A stretch of DNA of 64,000 nucleotides. It comes from CAZCGA01 sp964498075 (GTDB lineage Bacteria; Desulfobacterota; Binatia; HRBIN30). The stretch spans positions 1-64,000 of the forward strand of contig CAZCGA010000010.1 of NCBI GenBank assembly GCA_964498075.1, read 5' to 3'. Positions 34,834 through 43,664 of this stretch are shown piece after piece; position 1 is the stretch's first letter; every line of letters starts with the position of its first letter. A model generated the notes under the pieces. It searched no databases, was not told the origin of the DNA, and worked only from the letters and a program-made list of their open reading frames with translations. The position numbers and the translations under genes were made by a program.

Positions 34834-36198
34834 ATGCGTGGGTTAAAGCGGAATCCTTGGCTGTTTGGCCTTGGGGTACTGCTCGCTGTCCTGGTGGTGT
34901 ATGGAGGGCATGCCCGAGCCGACGTCACCACCGACCAGTCGGGCTCGCTCATCTTCTTCCCGAAGGTGATCGCCGATGGGACGCGAGATACACTGATCGA
35001 ACTGACCAACACCTCGAACATGGCGGCGTATGTGCACTGCTTCTACGTCAATGCGTCCGGGCACTGCCGCGTCTCCGGTGAGGCGTGCAAGACAGACATC
35101 GACTGCCCGACGGATCCGGTAGTGGAGACCTGCGACCGGCAGTGTGTGCCGAATGACTTCGACCTCCTGCTGACGGCTCAGCAGCCGACTATGTGGCGAG
35201 TGTCGACCGGCCGCATCACCAACCTCTTCTTCCCGCCGCCGTGCCGCATCGGTCAGCGGTGTGCCTGCGCGGGTGGCGTCCAGTGCGACGGCAATGGCCT
35301 GTCGGGTAGCCAGTGCTGCCCAGGCGATGAGCCGGGCCTGGCGGGGCAGAACTCGTTCGCGGTACCGAAGACCGGAACCGACTTCGAGGGGCTGCTGAAG
35401 TGCGTTCAAGTCGACGAGAACTTCGAGATGCCTGTGATGCAAAACTCGCTCAAGGGCGAAGCGGTGCTCGAAACCTTGGAGTCCGGACAAGTCAGTGAGT
35501 ACAATGCACTCTCGATTACGGCGTCCACGGGCCTGGACAGCAACCTCGATCTCCACCTCCTGAGCCCTGTGCCGTCAGGTGTCGTCAACGGCGTGAACGA
35601 GTACAATGGCTGCCCAACGAGCCTGGTGCTCAACCACTACGCTGACGGGGCGGTCGATGCCTTCTCGGGCGCGTCGGTCACGACCGAGCTGACGCTCGTA
35701 CCGTGCACGGACCTTCTGGAGGCGGCCCGTCCGACTCATACCGTAGTGAGCTTCAACCTGATCGACGAGTTTGAGGATCTGATCGGCAGTGCCGACGCAG
35801 TCGGTTTTGACTGCTTCTTCAACAGTCGCCTCGGCGACATCAGGAATTTCTTCAAATCGAAACTCGTGGGAGGCGCGGTTCCCGTCACCAGCCCATTTGC
35901 CAAGACAAGGATCAAGGTCTCCTCAGGGTCGGTTTGTTACAGCGGGGACAACATCGGCAAGGGGTGCAACCCGGCCAACGGCGATGATGACTGCACGGGA
36001 TTCGAAACCACGGACACCGGTACGTCGCTGGGCTGCCGGGCGTCCAGCGCGGTTCTGGGCGTGGCAGAGGAGTTCCACTCAATTATCGGTCGTCCTGACG
36101 GCACCGCGGCTGTAAACCTCATTCAAGAGGGTAGCCGCACCGGGAACGATGGTCGCATGGGTGACCTCATTGTCGCTCCACGGTTGAAGCACGACTGA
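34834..36198 (+). CDS. Tandem secreted 'FPKV' family protein, paralogue 1
   Basis: A 454-aa protein. I start at ATG 34834 behind AAGGAGG. Signal peptide LFGLGVLLAVLVVYGGHARA. The first family block is SGSLIFFPKVIADGTRDTLI with ELTNTSN. Later blocks shared with the next three genes are LLTAQQPTMWRVSTGR, a KGEAVLE segment, a C-P-x-S-LVLNHYADGA segment, TELTLVPC, FNLIDEFEDL and GVAEEFHS. Cysteine-rich inserts break the blocks: after CFYVNASGHC, around RCACAGGVQCDGNG, and near the end at CYSGDNIGKGC. I do not recognise the family by name. It is exported and disulphide-rich, so it is probably extracellular or outer-surface. Confidence 0.8.
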   Translation: MRGLKRNPWLFGLGVLLAVLVVYGGHARADVTTDQSGSLIFFPKVIADGTRDTLIELTNTSNMAAYVHCFYVNASGHCRVSGEACKTDIDCPTDPVVETCDRQCVPNDFDLLLTAQQPTMWRVSTGRITNLFFPPPCRIGQRCACAGGVQCDGNGLSGSQCCPGDEPGLAGQNSFAVPKTGTDFEGLLKCVQVDENFEMPVMQNSLKGEAVLETLESGQVSEYNALSITASTGLDSNLDLHLLSPVPSGVVNGVNEYNGCPTSLVLNHYADGAVDAFSGASVTTELTLVPCTDLLEAARPTHTVVSFNLIDEFEDLIGSADAVGFDCFFNSRLGDIRNFFKSKLVGGAVPVTSPFAKTRIKVSSGSVCYSGDNIGKGCNPANGDDDCTGFETTDTGTSLGCRASSAVLGVAEEFHSIIGRPDGTAAVNLIQEGSRTGNDGRMGDLIVAPRLKHD

Positions 36199-36290
36199 CG
36201 CGAGCCGGAGGAGAGGTGATGGCGATGAATCTGAACCCTATCGTTACTGGTTCGGGACGCTCCGGCGAGCGGAACGAAAGGAGAGGGGCA

Positions 36291-37655
36291 ATGATGAAGA
36301 TTGCGCGAGTTGCTTCCGTGACTGCGTTGGTGGGGCTCGCGGCGGGAGTGGGGTTCTTCTCGGCCACTCCAATCGCCCGAGCGGCAAGTACTTCCGACAA
36401 GCCCGCAGCGATTCTGACATGGCCGAAGGTTGTGGTAGACACGCTCGGAAACTTTGGGGTGTGTGTCGACAGCCTAGGCAAGTCGTGCAGCAAGAACTCC
36501 GACTGCGGTAGCGGAGGCGTGTGCAACGCAACCCCAACTGACACGCTCATCCAGCTGAGCAACACTAGCCGAGTGCCGAAGCAGGCCCGTTGCTTTTACG
36601 TGGATGCGACGGATCACTGCAACGACGGCAGCGACCGAGTCTGCCGAGGTGCTTCCGATTGCCCACTCGACGGCGGTGGGTTTGCGCCATGTGCACAAAA
36701 CTGGAACGAGATCGATTTCGACATCTTCATCACCCCTGACCAACCGCTGGCCTGGTACGCAAGCAGGGGGCTGCACAGAACAGAGTTCCCGAAGGAGGGG
36801 CCGGGCACGTGCAACAATCGTCCAGGCCTGTTCTGCTTCAGTGACAACGACTGCGGCGCGGGGGGCTGCAACCTTGGCGACACCAACCTCGGTAGCGGCG
36901 TGCCACCGACGTCCGAAGATCCGTTCATCGGCTCGCTAACGTGTATCGAATTTGACCCCACGAAGAGGCCGCCTGTGCCTGATCAGTCTGATACGAGAAA
37001 CACCCTGAAGGGCGAGGCTGCAATCATCGCTCTTCCGCCTGATAGCGAATTGCGCGCCGGCGTTGACGTCCAGAAGTACAACGCGGTGGGCCTACAGGCG
37101 ACCGGCAACCAGTCGGGTCTAACCGGTCAATTGCAGATCGGTCCGGACAACGGCGACACCGGGGGCCAGGAGTACGCGGCTTGCCCAGCAACCCTCATTC
37201 TGAATCACCTCTTCGATGGCGCGACGGATCCGATTTCGGGTGACACTGAAGTCGACGCAACGGTGCGCACGGACCTGACCCTGGTGCCCTGCGGCAACAA
37301 CCTGCTCACGCAAACCCCCGGTCGCGTGATCGCTCACTTCCTGGTCTTCAACGAATTCGAACAACGGTTCTCAGCAATCCGGACGGTCGACTGCTTCCTG
37401 GAGAGTCAGCTTTCGCGGATCGACACCTCGAATCCCACGCGCTCAATATTCAACGCGGGTGTGTCGGGCACGATTGCGGGTCAGAGCCGAATCCGAGGGG
37501 TGGGTTCAGCGGCGACAGGCCGTGGACTTCTCGGCGTGGCACGCGTGTTCTTCGCCAACGCCGAAACGACCTGGGAATCCGGCGCGGGCTACAACCTGCA
37601 CCAATTCGGCGAACCCGCTGACAACGTGCAGGCAGACGTCATTACGATTCCCTAG
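36291..37655 (+). CDS. Tandem secreted 'FPKV' family protein, paralogue 2
   Basis: 454 aa from ATG 36291 behind AAAGGAGAGG. Signal peptide VTALVGLAAGVGFFSATPIARA. The first block reads AILTWPKVVVDTLG, is interrupted by a cysteine module (GVCVDSLGKSCSKNSDCGS and onward), then resumes as DTLIQLSNTS. A second module follows CFYVDATDHC (CRGASDCPLDGGG), and a third precedes DTNLGSG (CNNRPGLFCFSDNDCGAGG). Shared late blocks: LKGEAAI, KYNAVG, CPATLILNHLFDGA, TDLTLVPC, FLVFNEFEQRFS, LSRID, GTIAGQSRIRGV, GLLGVARVFF. It is exported. Function unknown. Confidence 0.8.
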   Translation: MMKIARVASVTALVGLAAGVGFFSATPIARAASTSDKPAAILTWPKVVVDTLGNFGVCVDSLGKSCSKNSDCGSGGVCNATPTDTLIQLSNTSRVPKQARCFYVDATDHCNDGSDRVCRGASDCPLDGGGFAPCAQNWNEIDFDIFITPDQPLAWYASRGLHRTEFPKEGPGTCNNRPGLFCFSDNDCGAGGCNLGDTNLGSGVPPTSEDPFIGSLTCIEFDPTKRPPVPDQSDTRNTLKGEAAIIALPPDSELRAGVDVQKYNAVGLQATGNQSGLTGQLQIGPDNGDTGGQEYAACPATLILNHLFDGATDPISGDTEVDATVRTDLTLVPCGNNLLTQTPGRVIAHFLVFNEFEQRFSAIRTVDCFLESQLSRIDTSNPTRSIFNAGVSGTIAGQSRIRGVGSAATGRGLLGVARVFFANAETTWESGAGYNLHQFGEPADNVQADVITIP

Positions 37656-37715
37656 CTCCGTCGTGTCGGCGAGGCGCGGTTAGTTCAGGCGGTGATGGCG
37701 AAAAGGAGGGAACTC

Positions 37716-38906
37716 ATGAGGACGATCCAAAGCGTGCGCGCCGGCTGGCTCGTGGGTGCACTCGGAGCATGTCTTGTAATTGCGGGCGCGGCGCGAGCGG
37801 ATGTATCCACGGAGCGCCCAGGGTCCATCCTAATCTTCCCGAAGGTCGTCAACGATGGAACCCGTGACACAATCATCCAGGTTACGAACACCGGAAACAT
37901 GATTAATCGCCTTCGATGCTTTTACCTCGACGGTGAGCTCGGGCGCAACGGCCGGCCGATCTGCCAGGAAACAGACTTCTTCCTTATACTAACCAAGCAG
38001 CAGCCGACCCATTGGCGGGTGAGTACTGGCCGTGAAGCAAACATCCTGTCAGCGTTCGGGAGTGAAGAAGCCGGGCTCGATCCGGGTGTGGTGCCAGCCC
38101 AAGCGGTAGGATTTCAAGGTGCGTTGGTATGTGTCGAGGTGAACGAAGATGAACGACCGGTCTCCCAGAGCAAGCTCTTGGGAACCGCAACGCTCCTCGG
38201 ACGGGTAAAGGGAGACCCGAGCTTGGCGTCGGAGCTGAGTAAGTACAATGGAATTGCCATCGCTGGATTGGCGGGAAACAACATGGATGGCGATCTGAAG
38301 CTCGAGGCGGAACCGGGCGACGATCCCAAAACCAAGGAGTACAACGCCTGCCCGGCAACAAACATCCTGAATTTCATTCCGGACGGGGGCTTGGATCCGG
38401 TAATCCAAGCGTTCGGAAACGGCGGGATCTGCGACGCCGCTAGCGATGTGCCTGGGGCGCCCTGTAATGTGAACGACGCCGGCGCATGTCCCAACGGGTC
38501 CTGCGACGCGAGCGTAGCCCGTTCGAGTGTGACGACGAACCTGACGGTGTTGCCGTGCGATCTAGACTTCCGCAACGGGATCCCGACCACGGTGACCCTG
38601 CAGTTTGAGGTGCGGGATGAGTTCGAGACGCTGATCACGGGAGGTCGCAGGAACGTGACCTGCGTGCAGAGCTTCGAGATCGGCAGCGGCACCCTGACGC
38701 AGATGCGGTCCAGTCTGCTGCCGCAGGGGGCCGTATTTACTCAGTACGCAACGGTTCGTATCAACGCCACTGTCGGTGGCCCCGTGCTAGCGGTGGCTGA
38801 GTCCTTCCATACCGACAGCATCGGTAATACCGCTGCAAGCGCTGAGAACCTGAGCGTTGAGGGGACCGATCCAAGCGCTCAGATCAAGCTATCCGACGGG
38901 CCGTGA
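37716..38906 (+). CDS. Tandem secreted 'FPKV' family protein, paralogue 3
   Basis: 396 aa, the shortest and simplest of the four, from ATG 37716 behind AAAAGGAGGG. Signal peptide GALGACLVIAGAARA. The opening block is uninterrupted: SILIFPKVVNDGTRDTIIQV with TNTGN. The segment ILTKQQPTHWRVSTGR is the clearest copy of that motif. Only one cysteine module is present (GICDAASDVPGAPCNVNDAG and onward), placed between the LNF-I-PDGGLDP segment and TTNLTVLPC, a site where the other three have none. It ends with VLAVAESFHTDS. It is a useful template for the family's core fold. Confidence 0.8.
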   Translation: MRTIQSVRAGWLVGALGACLVIAGAARADVSTERPGSILIFPKVVNDGTRDTIIQVTNTGNMINRLRCFYLDGELGRNGRPICQETDFFLILTKQQPTHWRVSTGREANILSAFGSEEAGLDPGVVPAQAVGFQGALVCVEVNEDERPVSQSKLLGTATLLGRVKGDPSLASELSKYNGIAIAGLAGNNMDGDLKLEAEPGDDPKTKEYNACPATNILNFIPDGGLDPVIQAFGNGGICDAASDVPGAPCNVNDAGACPNGSCDASVARSSVTTNLTVLPCDLDFRNGIPTTVTLQFEVRDEFETLITGGRRNVTCVQSFEIGSGTLTQMRSSLLPQGAVFTQYATVRINATVGGPVLAVAESFHTDSIGNTAASAENLSVEGTDPSAQIKLSDGP

Positions 38907-38977
38907 GGGGAACGCAGGATGGCGAGGCGCGAGAGAGAATGCGCGGCGATTGCTCAGGGACCCAAAGGAGACGCACG

Positions 38978-40180
38978 ATGAAGAAGCGGGTATTGTCGAT
39001 GGCGGTGGTCGGTGGTCTCGCGGCGTTTGGGGCGCTCCTCGGAGTACCGCACCGAGGTGAGGCGCAAGCCATGATTGGGTCGGACCGGTCTGCCGGGCTG
39101 GTCATTTTTCCGAAGATCGTGGTCGATTCCGCTGGGGTATTTCACGGGGGTCGAGCGGTCGATACAGTGATTCAGCTTACCAATACGGCGCAGCAAGGGG
39201 ATTTCAACACCGACGATACTGGTCTGCGATTCGTTCACTGTAGCTTGGTGAACGCGACTGGGCATTGCGGGAGCTGCGATCCCAACCTGTCCGGCCCGGC
39301 GTGCGAGACGAACGCACAGTGCGGACCAGGGGGCATCTGTGAGGCATGTTGGAGTGAGACGGACTTCACCTTTTCAATGACCCACGACCAGCCTACCGGT
39401 TGGCGCGCCAGCGAAGGAATAGCAGGTAGCGTCGGGAATACACCCGAGGATCCGTTCGTCGGTGAGCTGAAGTGCTTCGAAGTGAATGGTGCGATACCGC
39501 CGGATGCCCTGCTACCGATTAATGCGAATGATCTGATCGGCAAGGCAACCATTGAGGAGGTAACAGGCGGTGCACCGGGGAGTGTGGACGCGAGAACGTA
39601 TAGCGCGATTGGAGTGCCGGCTGTCTTGGCGGATGGGTCCGTGCAGGGCGATGAGGTGCTGTGCCTCGGGTCGAACTCAGCGTCCAGCGAGTGCGCCGGT
39701 GCTGAGTACGCGAGCTGTCCCAGCACGCTGATCCTCAACCACTTCTTCGATAACGTCGGGGCAGTGGAGAGCACGACAACAGACCTTACGCTGGTTCCGT
39801 GCACCGAGAACATAGTGGATCCGGATGCGCAACCGATTACGGCAGTGCAGTTCCTGGTCTTCAACGAGTTCGAGCAGCGTTTGTCTGGGAGCCTTAGGAT
39901 TAGTTGCTTCAAGGAGACACGTCTATCCAATATCGACCGGAGAGTCGGCCAGGAGCTGTCCTCCATATTCAACGTCGCCCTTCAGGGGACGTTGGCGGGG
40001 CAGACGCGGATTCGACCGGTCACGGGCTCCGAGACTGACACGGGACACGGCCTGCTCGCCCTTGCTGAGGAGTTCCGCACGGCCGGCAGGGGAGAGTTCC
40101 GCGGATCGGCCGCGTTCAACGTTGGTTATGCGGGGACGAACGATAACAAGGCGGATTTCATTCGGTTCTTGGTCAAGTAG
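38978..40180 (+). CDS. Tandem secreted 'FPKV' family protein, paralogue 4
   Basis: 400 aa from ATG 38978 behind AAAGGAG. Signal peptide VVGGLAAFGALLGVPHRGEAQA. Opening block AGLVIFPKIVVDSAG, then a short insert, then DTVIQLTNTAQ. One cysteine module follows the VNATGHC site (GSCDPNLSGPACETNAQCG and onward), the same place as in paralogue 1. Later blocks: SMTHDQPTGWRASEG, FVGELKCFEVNG, GKATIEEV, CPSTLILNHFFDN, TDLTLVPC, FLVFNEFEQRLSGS, GTLAGQTRIRPV, GLLALAEEFRT. A strong hairpin terminator 30 bp after the stop closes the array. Confidence 0.8.
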   Translation: MKKRVLSMAVVGGLAAFGALLGVPHRGEAQAMIGSDRSAGLVIFPKIVVDSAGVFHGGRAVDTVIQLTNTAQQGDFNTDDTGLRFVHCSLVNATGHCGSCDPNLSGPACETNAQCGPGGICEACWSETDFTFSMTHDQPTGWRASEGIAGSVGNTPEDPFVGELKCFEVNGAIPPDALLPINANDLIGKATIEEVTGGAPGSVDARTYSAIGVPAVLADGSVQGDEVLCLGSNSASSECAGAEYASCPSTLILNHFFDNVGAVESTTTDLTLVPCTENIVDPDAQPITAVQFLVFNEFEQRLSGSLRISCFKETRLSNIDRRVGQELSSIFNVALQGTLAGQTRIRPVTGSETDTGHGLLALAEEFRTAGRGEFRGSAAFNVGYAGTNDNKADFIRFLVK

Positions 40181-40209
40181 CAAGCTGGGGAGTTGTCGGA
40201 AGCTGCGAG

Positions 40210-40246
40210 AGGGCCGACCGTCCGAAGGGACGGCCGGCCCTTGTGC
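40210..40246 (+). terminator. Rho-independent terminator of the secreted-protein array
   Basis: Stem AGGGCCGACCGTCC / GGACGGCCGGCCCT with a 4-nt loop (14-bp stem, one mismatch), followed by TGTGCGTCTT. It lies 30 bp after the fourth paralogue. Confidence 0.75.
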
Positions 40247-40424
40247 GTCTTGGACGTTCACCTGTTGAACACTTGGAAGCCGTACGCTCAGATCTGTACA
40301 GCCTGGAGGAGAATTGCCCCGCCAGGTGTGTGCGGTTGTTGGCGTCTAGTTGGGCATGCGGAGTGCTTTCGATCCGCTGGCAGTGGCGGGGATTTTGGGT
40401 GGGGAGCGGCGCGGTGGCCAGGGA

Positions 40425-40823
40425 ATGACACGAAAGAAGATCCTAGTGGTCGAGGACAACCTGGATAACAGGAGAATACTAGTCTACCGCCTTAGACGGA
40501 TGGGAGACTTCGAGATCACTGAGGCCAGCAACGGGCAGGAGGCGCTTGCCGCGATTGAGGTGGAGGTGCCTGATGTGGTGTTTATGGACCTTAAGATGCC
40601 TGTGATGGACGGCTGGGAGGCAACGCGGCGCATACGGGCTCTAGATCGAGGGCAACGGATTCCAATCATCGCGTTGACGGCGCAGGCAATGGCCGGTGAC
40701 GAGCAGAAGGCGCTTGCCGCAGGTTGTGACGACTACATAGCGAAGCCCATTGTCGATCCCTGCGTGGTACGGGATAAGTTGGAACGGCTGTTGGCAATCG
40801 GGCGTGATGAAAGCCGAGCGTAG
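40425..40823 (+). CDS. Single-domain response regulator (CheY-like)
   Basis: A 132-aa receiver domain with no output domain. Acidic pocket E10/D11 (VVEDN), phospho-acceptor D55 (VVFMDLKMPVMDGWEA), switch T85 (ALTAQA) and K107 (IAKPI) are all present. The DLKMPVMDGWE sequence and ALTAQAM are typical of receivers fed by hybrid kinases. No kinase gene is adjacent; the nearest (42276) reads the same way 1.5 kb on. I start at ATG 40425 (MTRKKIL). An upstream in-frame ATG (40350) adds a Gly/Arg leader unlike the family. Confidence 0.88.
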   Translation: MTRKKILVVEDNLDNRRILVYRLRRMGDFEITEASNGQEALAAIEVEVPDVVFMDLKMPVMDGWEATRRIRALDRGQRIPIIALTAQAMAGDEQKALAAGCDDYIAKPIVDPCVVRDKLERLLAIGRDESRA

Positions 40824-41032
40824 AAGTAGGTCGTCTGGGCGCGCGGGGATGCTGTGGTGCATCCCGAAGGCCATCCAGGGGTTGCCTTTAGGTGGGCACG
40901 ATCGACCCGCGAACCTAGAAAGCGGAGGAAGAGCGATCCGTGCGGCCGGTCTTGTGACTATGGTCGGGAGCGGTGAGGGAATTTAGACTCCATCCGCGGT
41001 TGAGGAGCCCGCGGCGCTTGAGGAGGGAGCTA

Positions 41033-41272
41033 CTAGTGTGTAGTGAGGCTCTCATCATCTAGCGGATTCTTCCCGGTGGCCTCTAGTGACAGGCCGTGCC
41101 GCGCTGCAACCTCCATGAGCGTCGCCCTTGCTAGCTTGCTCGGTCGAAAGCGGCGGTTCTCCCATCGGTTGACGGTGCCTACCGTAATTCCCAACTCATG
41201 AGCGAACTCCTCTTGCGTCATTTTGAGTTGATGGCGCAGGGAGCGAACCATCTGGCTCATATCATCGAACAT
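41033..41272 (-). CDS. XRE-family helix-turn-helix regulator
   Basis: A 79-aa DNA-binding protein of the Cro/C1 type: HQLKMTQEEFAHELGITVGT followed by VNRWENRRFRPS, a textbook recognition helix. No sensor or dimerisation domain follows, so it resembles the small HTH partner of toxin-antitoxin or phage-type modules. The length and C-terminus (LEVAARHGLSLE) also resemble antitoxins of HigA type, but no toxin gene is adjacent: about 285 bp of apparently empty sequence lie on its upstream side and 209 bp on the other. Target unknown. Confidence 0.8.
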   Translation of the reverse strand: MFDDMSQMVRSLRHQLKMTQEEFAHELGITVGTVNRWENRRFRPSKLARATLMEVAARHGLSLEATGKNPLDDESLTTH

Positions 41273-41558
41273 GTGCGTTGCTCCTCCGGTTCCTTCGCAG
41301 CTAACCGCTGCATCTGCTTCGGTAGTCGACAGAGCAAGTCAGGTGCCACGAACGATTCACACCCACCCGGTGCGCCGGCCAATACGCGAACTGTCACGGG
41401 TATAGCGAGACCCGAAGAAGGGGGTGCTTTTGGTGACGAATCCGTTAGGAAGGTGCTTCTTGGTTCATCGCCGTCGGATTTTTCCGGGCATCCGCTTACG
41501 CATGACCCGAGTGGCGCTGTGACTGGACTTCTGAAGGCGGCCGCGGATGGAGCTCACA

Positions 41559-42002
41559 TCAGGGTTTCGGGGGTGGGCCGGTCGCGATGCGTTGCGGCAG
41601 TCCGGAGGCTTCGTTACCCTGCGGGCGAATCTCCTTCGTCTTCAGATTGGAGCGCCACACAGCCACTTTGCGTTCGGAGCCCTCCTTCCACAGGAGCGTC
41701 ACCTCGTACTCTGGCCCGTCACGCTGAATGGCATCCCAGCTGAATTCGCCGACGTAGATGTCCTGCTCCTTTGCCTTCAGCGAGTAGCCCCGGATCATGT
41801 CGTAGAGGCTCTCGGAGCCCGTTGGCTTGAAACTCTTCACCAACTCGATCGCATCGTTCTTCTTGTCTGCCCAACGCTCCCCGACGATGAGTGGCGCGCC
41901 AATGTAGACAGCAAAGCCGACTGCAAAGGCGGCGAGGCTTCCCCACCCGAGTATCGCTCCCAAGGAACTCTCGTGCTTTGACTCCGTGTCCTGCGCCATC
42001 AT
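41559..42002 (-). CDS. Small membrane-anchored protein, unrecognised
   Basis: A 147-aa protein with one N-terminal membrane helix (about residues 13-38: ILGWGSLAAFAVGFAVYIGA), followed by a soluble domain with KAKEQDIYVGEFSWDAIQRD and VTLLWKEG. I start at ATG 42002 (MMAQDTESK). The open frame continues to 42119, but that part is Arg-rich and unlike protein. The Pro-rich end (TGPPPKP) may be a flexible tail. It is divergent from the histidine kinase gene, with 273 bp between the starts. The topology suggests N-terminus inside and domain outside, or the reverse; no family is recognised. Confidence 0.65.
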   Translation of the reverse strand: MMAQDTESKHESSLGAILGWGSLAAFAVGFAVYIGAPLIVGERWADKKNDAIELVKSFKPTGSESLYDMIRGYSLKAKEQDIYVGEFSWDAIQRDGPEYEVTLLWKEGSERKVAVWRSNLKTKEIRPQGNEASGLPQRIATGPPPKP

Positions 42003-42213
42003 TTCCCCCGATCCACTGGGCGTGCCGCCGTCGTCATGGTCTCGGCTTGCGCAATTAGCCGACCGTGAGGCCGAACGCAAGCGGAGCAGAGGTCGGCACC
42101 GGGGCCGGCCGCGGAGCAACCCACACGTTCAAAATACGTAGCGGTGTCAATCCGTTTTCGTTGCGCTGTCGTCGCAGTGCCCACAAAGAATACCGCGACG
42201 CCAACGGCGCACT

Positions 42214-42229
42214 GGCATAGAGCTTGCGG
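42214..42229 (+). promoter_or_regulatory. Sigma-54-type promoter candidate
   Basis: TGGCATAGAGCTTGCG matches the -24/-12 pattern TGGCAC-N5-TTGC, with the required GG-N10-GC spacing. It lies about 47 bp before the kinase ATG at 42276. An enhancer-binding activator and its upstream site cannot be seen. Confidence 0.5.
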
Positions 42230-42275
42230 TATCACTCGCGCCATGACGCGCGACACGCGTGCGTGAGGTTCCCCG

Positions 42276-43664
42276 ATGGTTGACGCATGGGCTGGGAACC
42301 TGCTCGCGAAGTACGAGGAAGAACGAGGCCGATTGACTCGCCGGCGAACCCAAACGGCCGCACTCCTGGGGATCTCCATCATCCCTTTCTACGGTGTGAG
42401 CGACTACCTGCTGTACCCTCGGTATTTCCGGATCTTGCTGATGACGCGCGTGCTGTCCGTACTGCTGGGTGTCGCCAGTCTGACACTCGTGCGCAGTCAC
42501 TTCGGCGAATCGTTCCCCTACTTGATTGGAATGACGCTCGGCATCGGCTTCGCCATGACGGCTTCCGGAGTCCCCGTGTTCCTGCTCGGGTACGGTGTCG
42601 TCTACTACGTCGGGTGTATTGTCGTGATTTTCGGGATGGCATTGCTGCTCCCGTGGCGCTTTGTACACGCGGCCGGGCTGTCGCTTGCGCTTTTGGCGAT
42701 GTACATCGGTGCTGCCTTGCTGCACGGATCGATCCCCGATTGGCCTGAGTTCGTGTGCTATGCGTCCATCATCGGCGCCTCGATCGGGATCGCGCTAGTC
42801 GGCATGACCGCGAGCGAAGCGCTGCGACTCCGCGAGTTCCGCAGCCGCGTCGCGTTTCAGGATGAGTTCGACAAGAAGTGTCAACTCGCAGCAGCCCTCG
42901 CCGAGAAGACCGCCAAGCTCGAATCTCTCAATCGCGAGATGGAGGATCTCCTCTACGTCGCCTCGCACGATCTGCGCGCTCCCTTGATCAACGTGCAAGG
43001 GTTCTCGCGCGAGCTCCAGATCGGTTTGGCTCAGCTGCGCAGTCAGAACGGCAAGTCTCCCGAGACCAGCGCGGTGCTCACCGATACCGACGAGTCACTG
43101 CAATTCATCCTGACTGCCGTCGCGCGCATGGACTCATTGATCAACTCGTTGCTCAGCGTCTCGCGTATCACGACCCGAACGAACCCCACGGAACAGGTAG
43201 ATTTGAACGGCCTCGTAGTGAAACTCGCGGCGTCGTTTCACTACCAGCTGACAGAGAAGCAGATCGCGCTCGAATGGGATCCGTTGCCCGTCGTTGTCGG
43301 CGACCCCGTCCGACTTGGACAGTTGTTCGGCAATCTCATCGACAACGCCATCAAATACATGGGAGACCGCCCGGTGCGCCGCATCCACGTGGGGGTAGAC
43401 AACGGCGGCGGCGAACGGCGGTTCTTCGTTCGTGACACCGGCCCGGGCATCCCGAGGGACGAACACGAGCAGGTGTTTCGTCTGTTCCGACGGCTCGCGA
43501 ACGGCGACTGTCCGGGCGAAGGGATCGGCCTCGCGATGGTTCGCAAGATCGTTGAGAAGCACGGCGGAAAGATTTGGGTCGATCCGGCGGCGGCACCGGG
43601 TGCGACTTTTTGGTTCACGCTGCAAGGTTCGTTACCGGTCTTCGAGAACGGAGGTGTGCAGTGA
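42276..43664 (+). CDS. Membrane sensor histidine kinase
   Basis: A 462-aa kinase. Residues ~25-180 contain six predicted membrane helices (for example ILLMTRVLSVLLGVASL, YVGCIVVIFGMALLLP), resembling an integral-membrane sensory domain. A coiled coil (~195-222) leads to the HisKA H-box ASHDLRAPL with H231. The catalytic domain shows N-box FGNLIDNAIKY, G1 DTGPGIP, F-box FRLFRR and G2 GEGIGLAMV. Autophosphorylation at H231 should feed the next gene's receiver. Its TGA overlaps the ATG of that receiver (TGATG), so the two are translationally coupled. It may be driven by the sigma-54-like site upstream. Confidence 0.9.
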   Translation: MVDAWAGNLLAKYEEERGRLTRRRTQTAALLGISIIPFYGVSDYLLYPRYFRILLMTRVLSVLLGVASLTLVRSHFGESFPYLIGMTLGIGFAMTASGVPVFLLGYGVVYYVGCIVVIFGMALLLPWRFVHAAGLSLALLAMYIGAALLHGSIPDWPEFVCYASIIGASIGIALVGMTASEALRLREFRSRVAFQDEFDKKCQLAAALAEKTAKLESLNREMEDLLYVASHDLRAPLINVQGFSRELQIGLAQLRSQNGKSPETSAVLTDTDESLQFILTAVARMDSLINSLLSVSRITTRTNPTEQVDLNGLVVKLAASFHYQLTEKQIALEWDPLPVVVGDPVRLGQLFGNLIDNAIKYMGDRPVRRIHVGVDNGGGERRFFVRDTGPGIPRDEHEQVFRLFRRLANGDCPGEGIGLAMVRKIVEKHGGKIWVDPAAAPGATFWFTLQGSLPVFENGGVQ

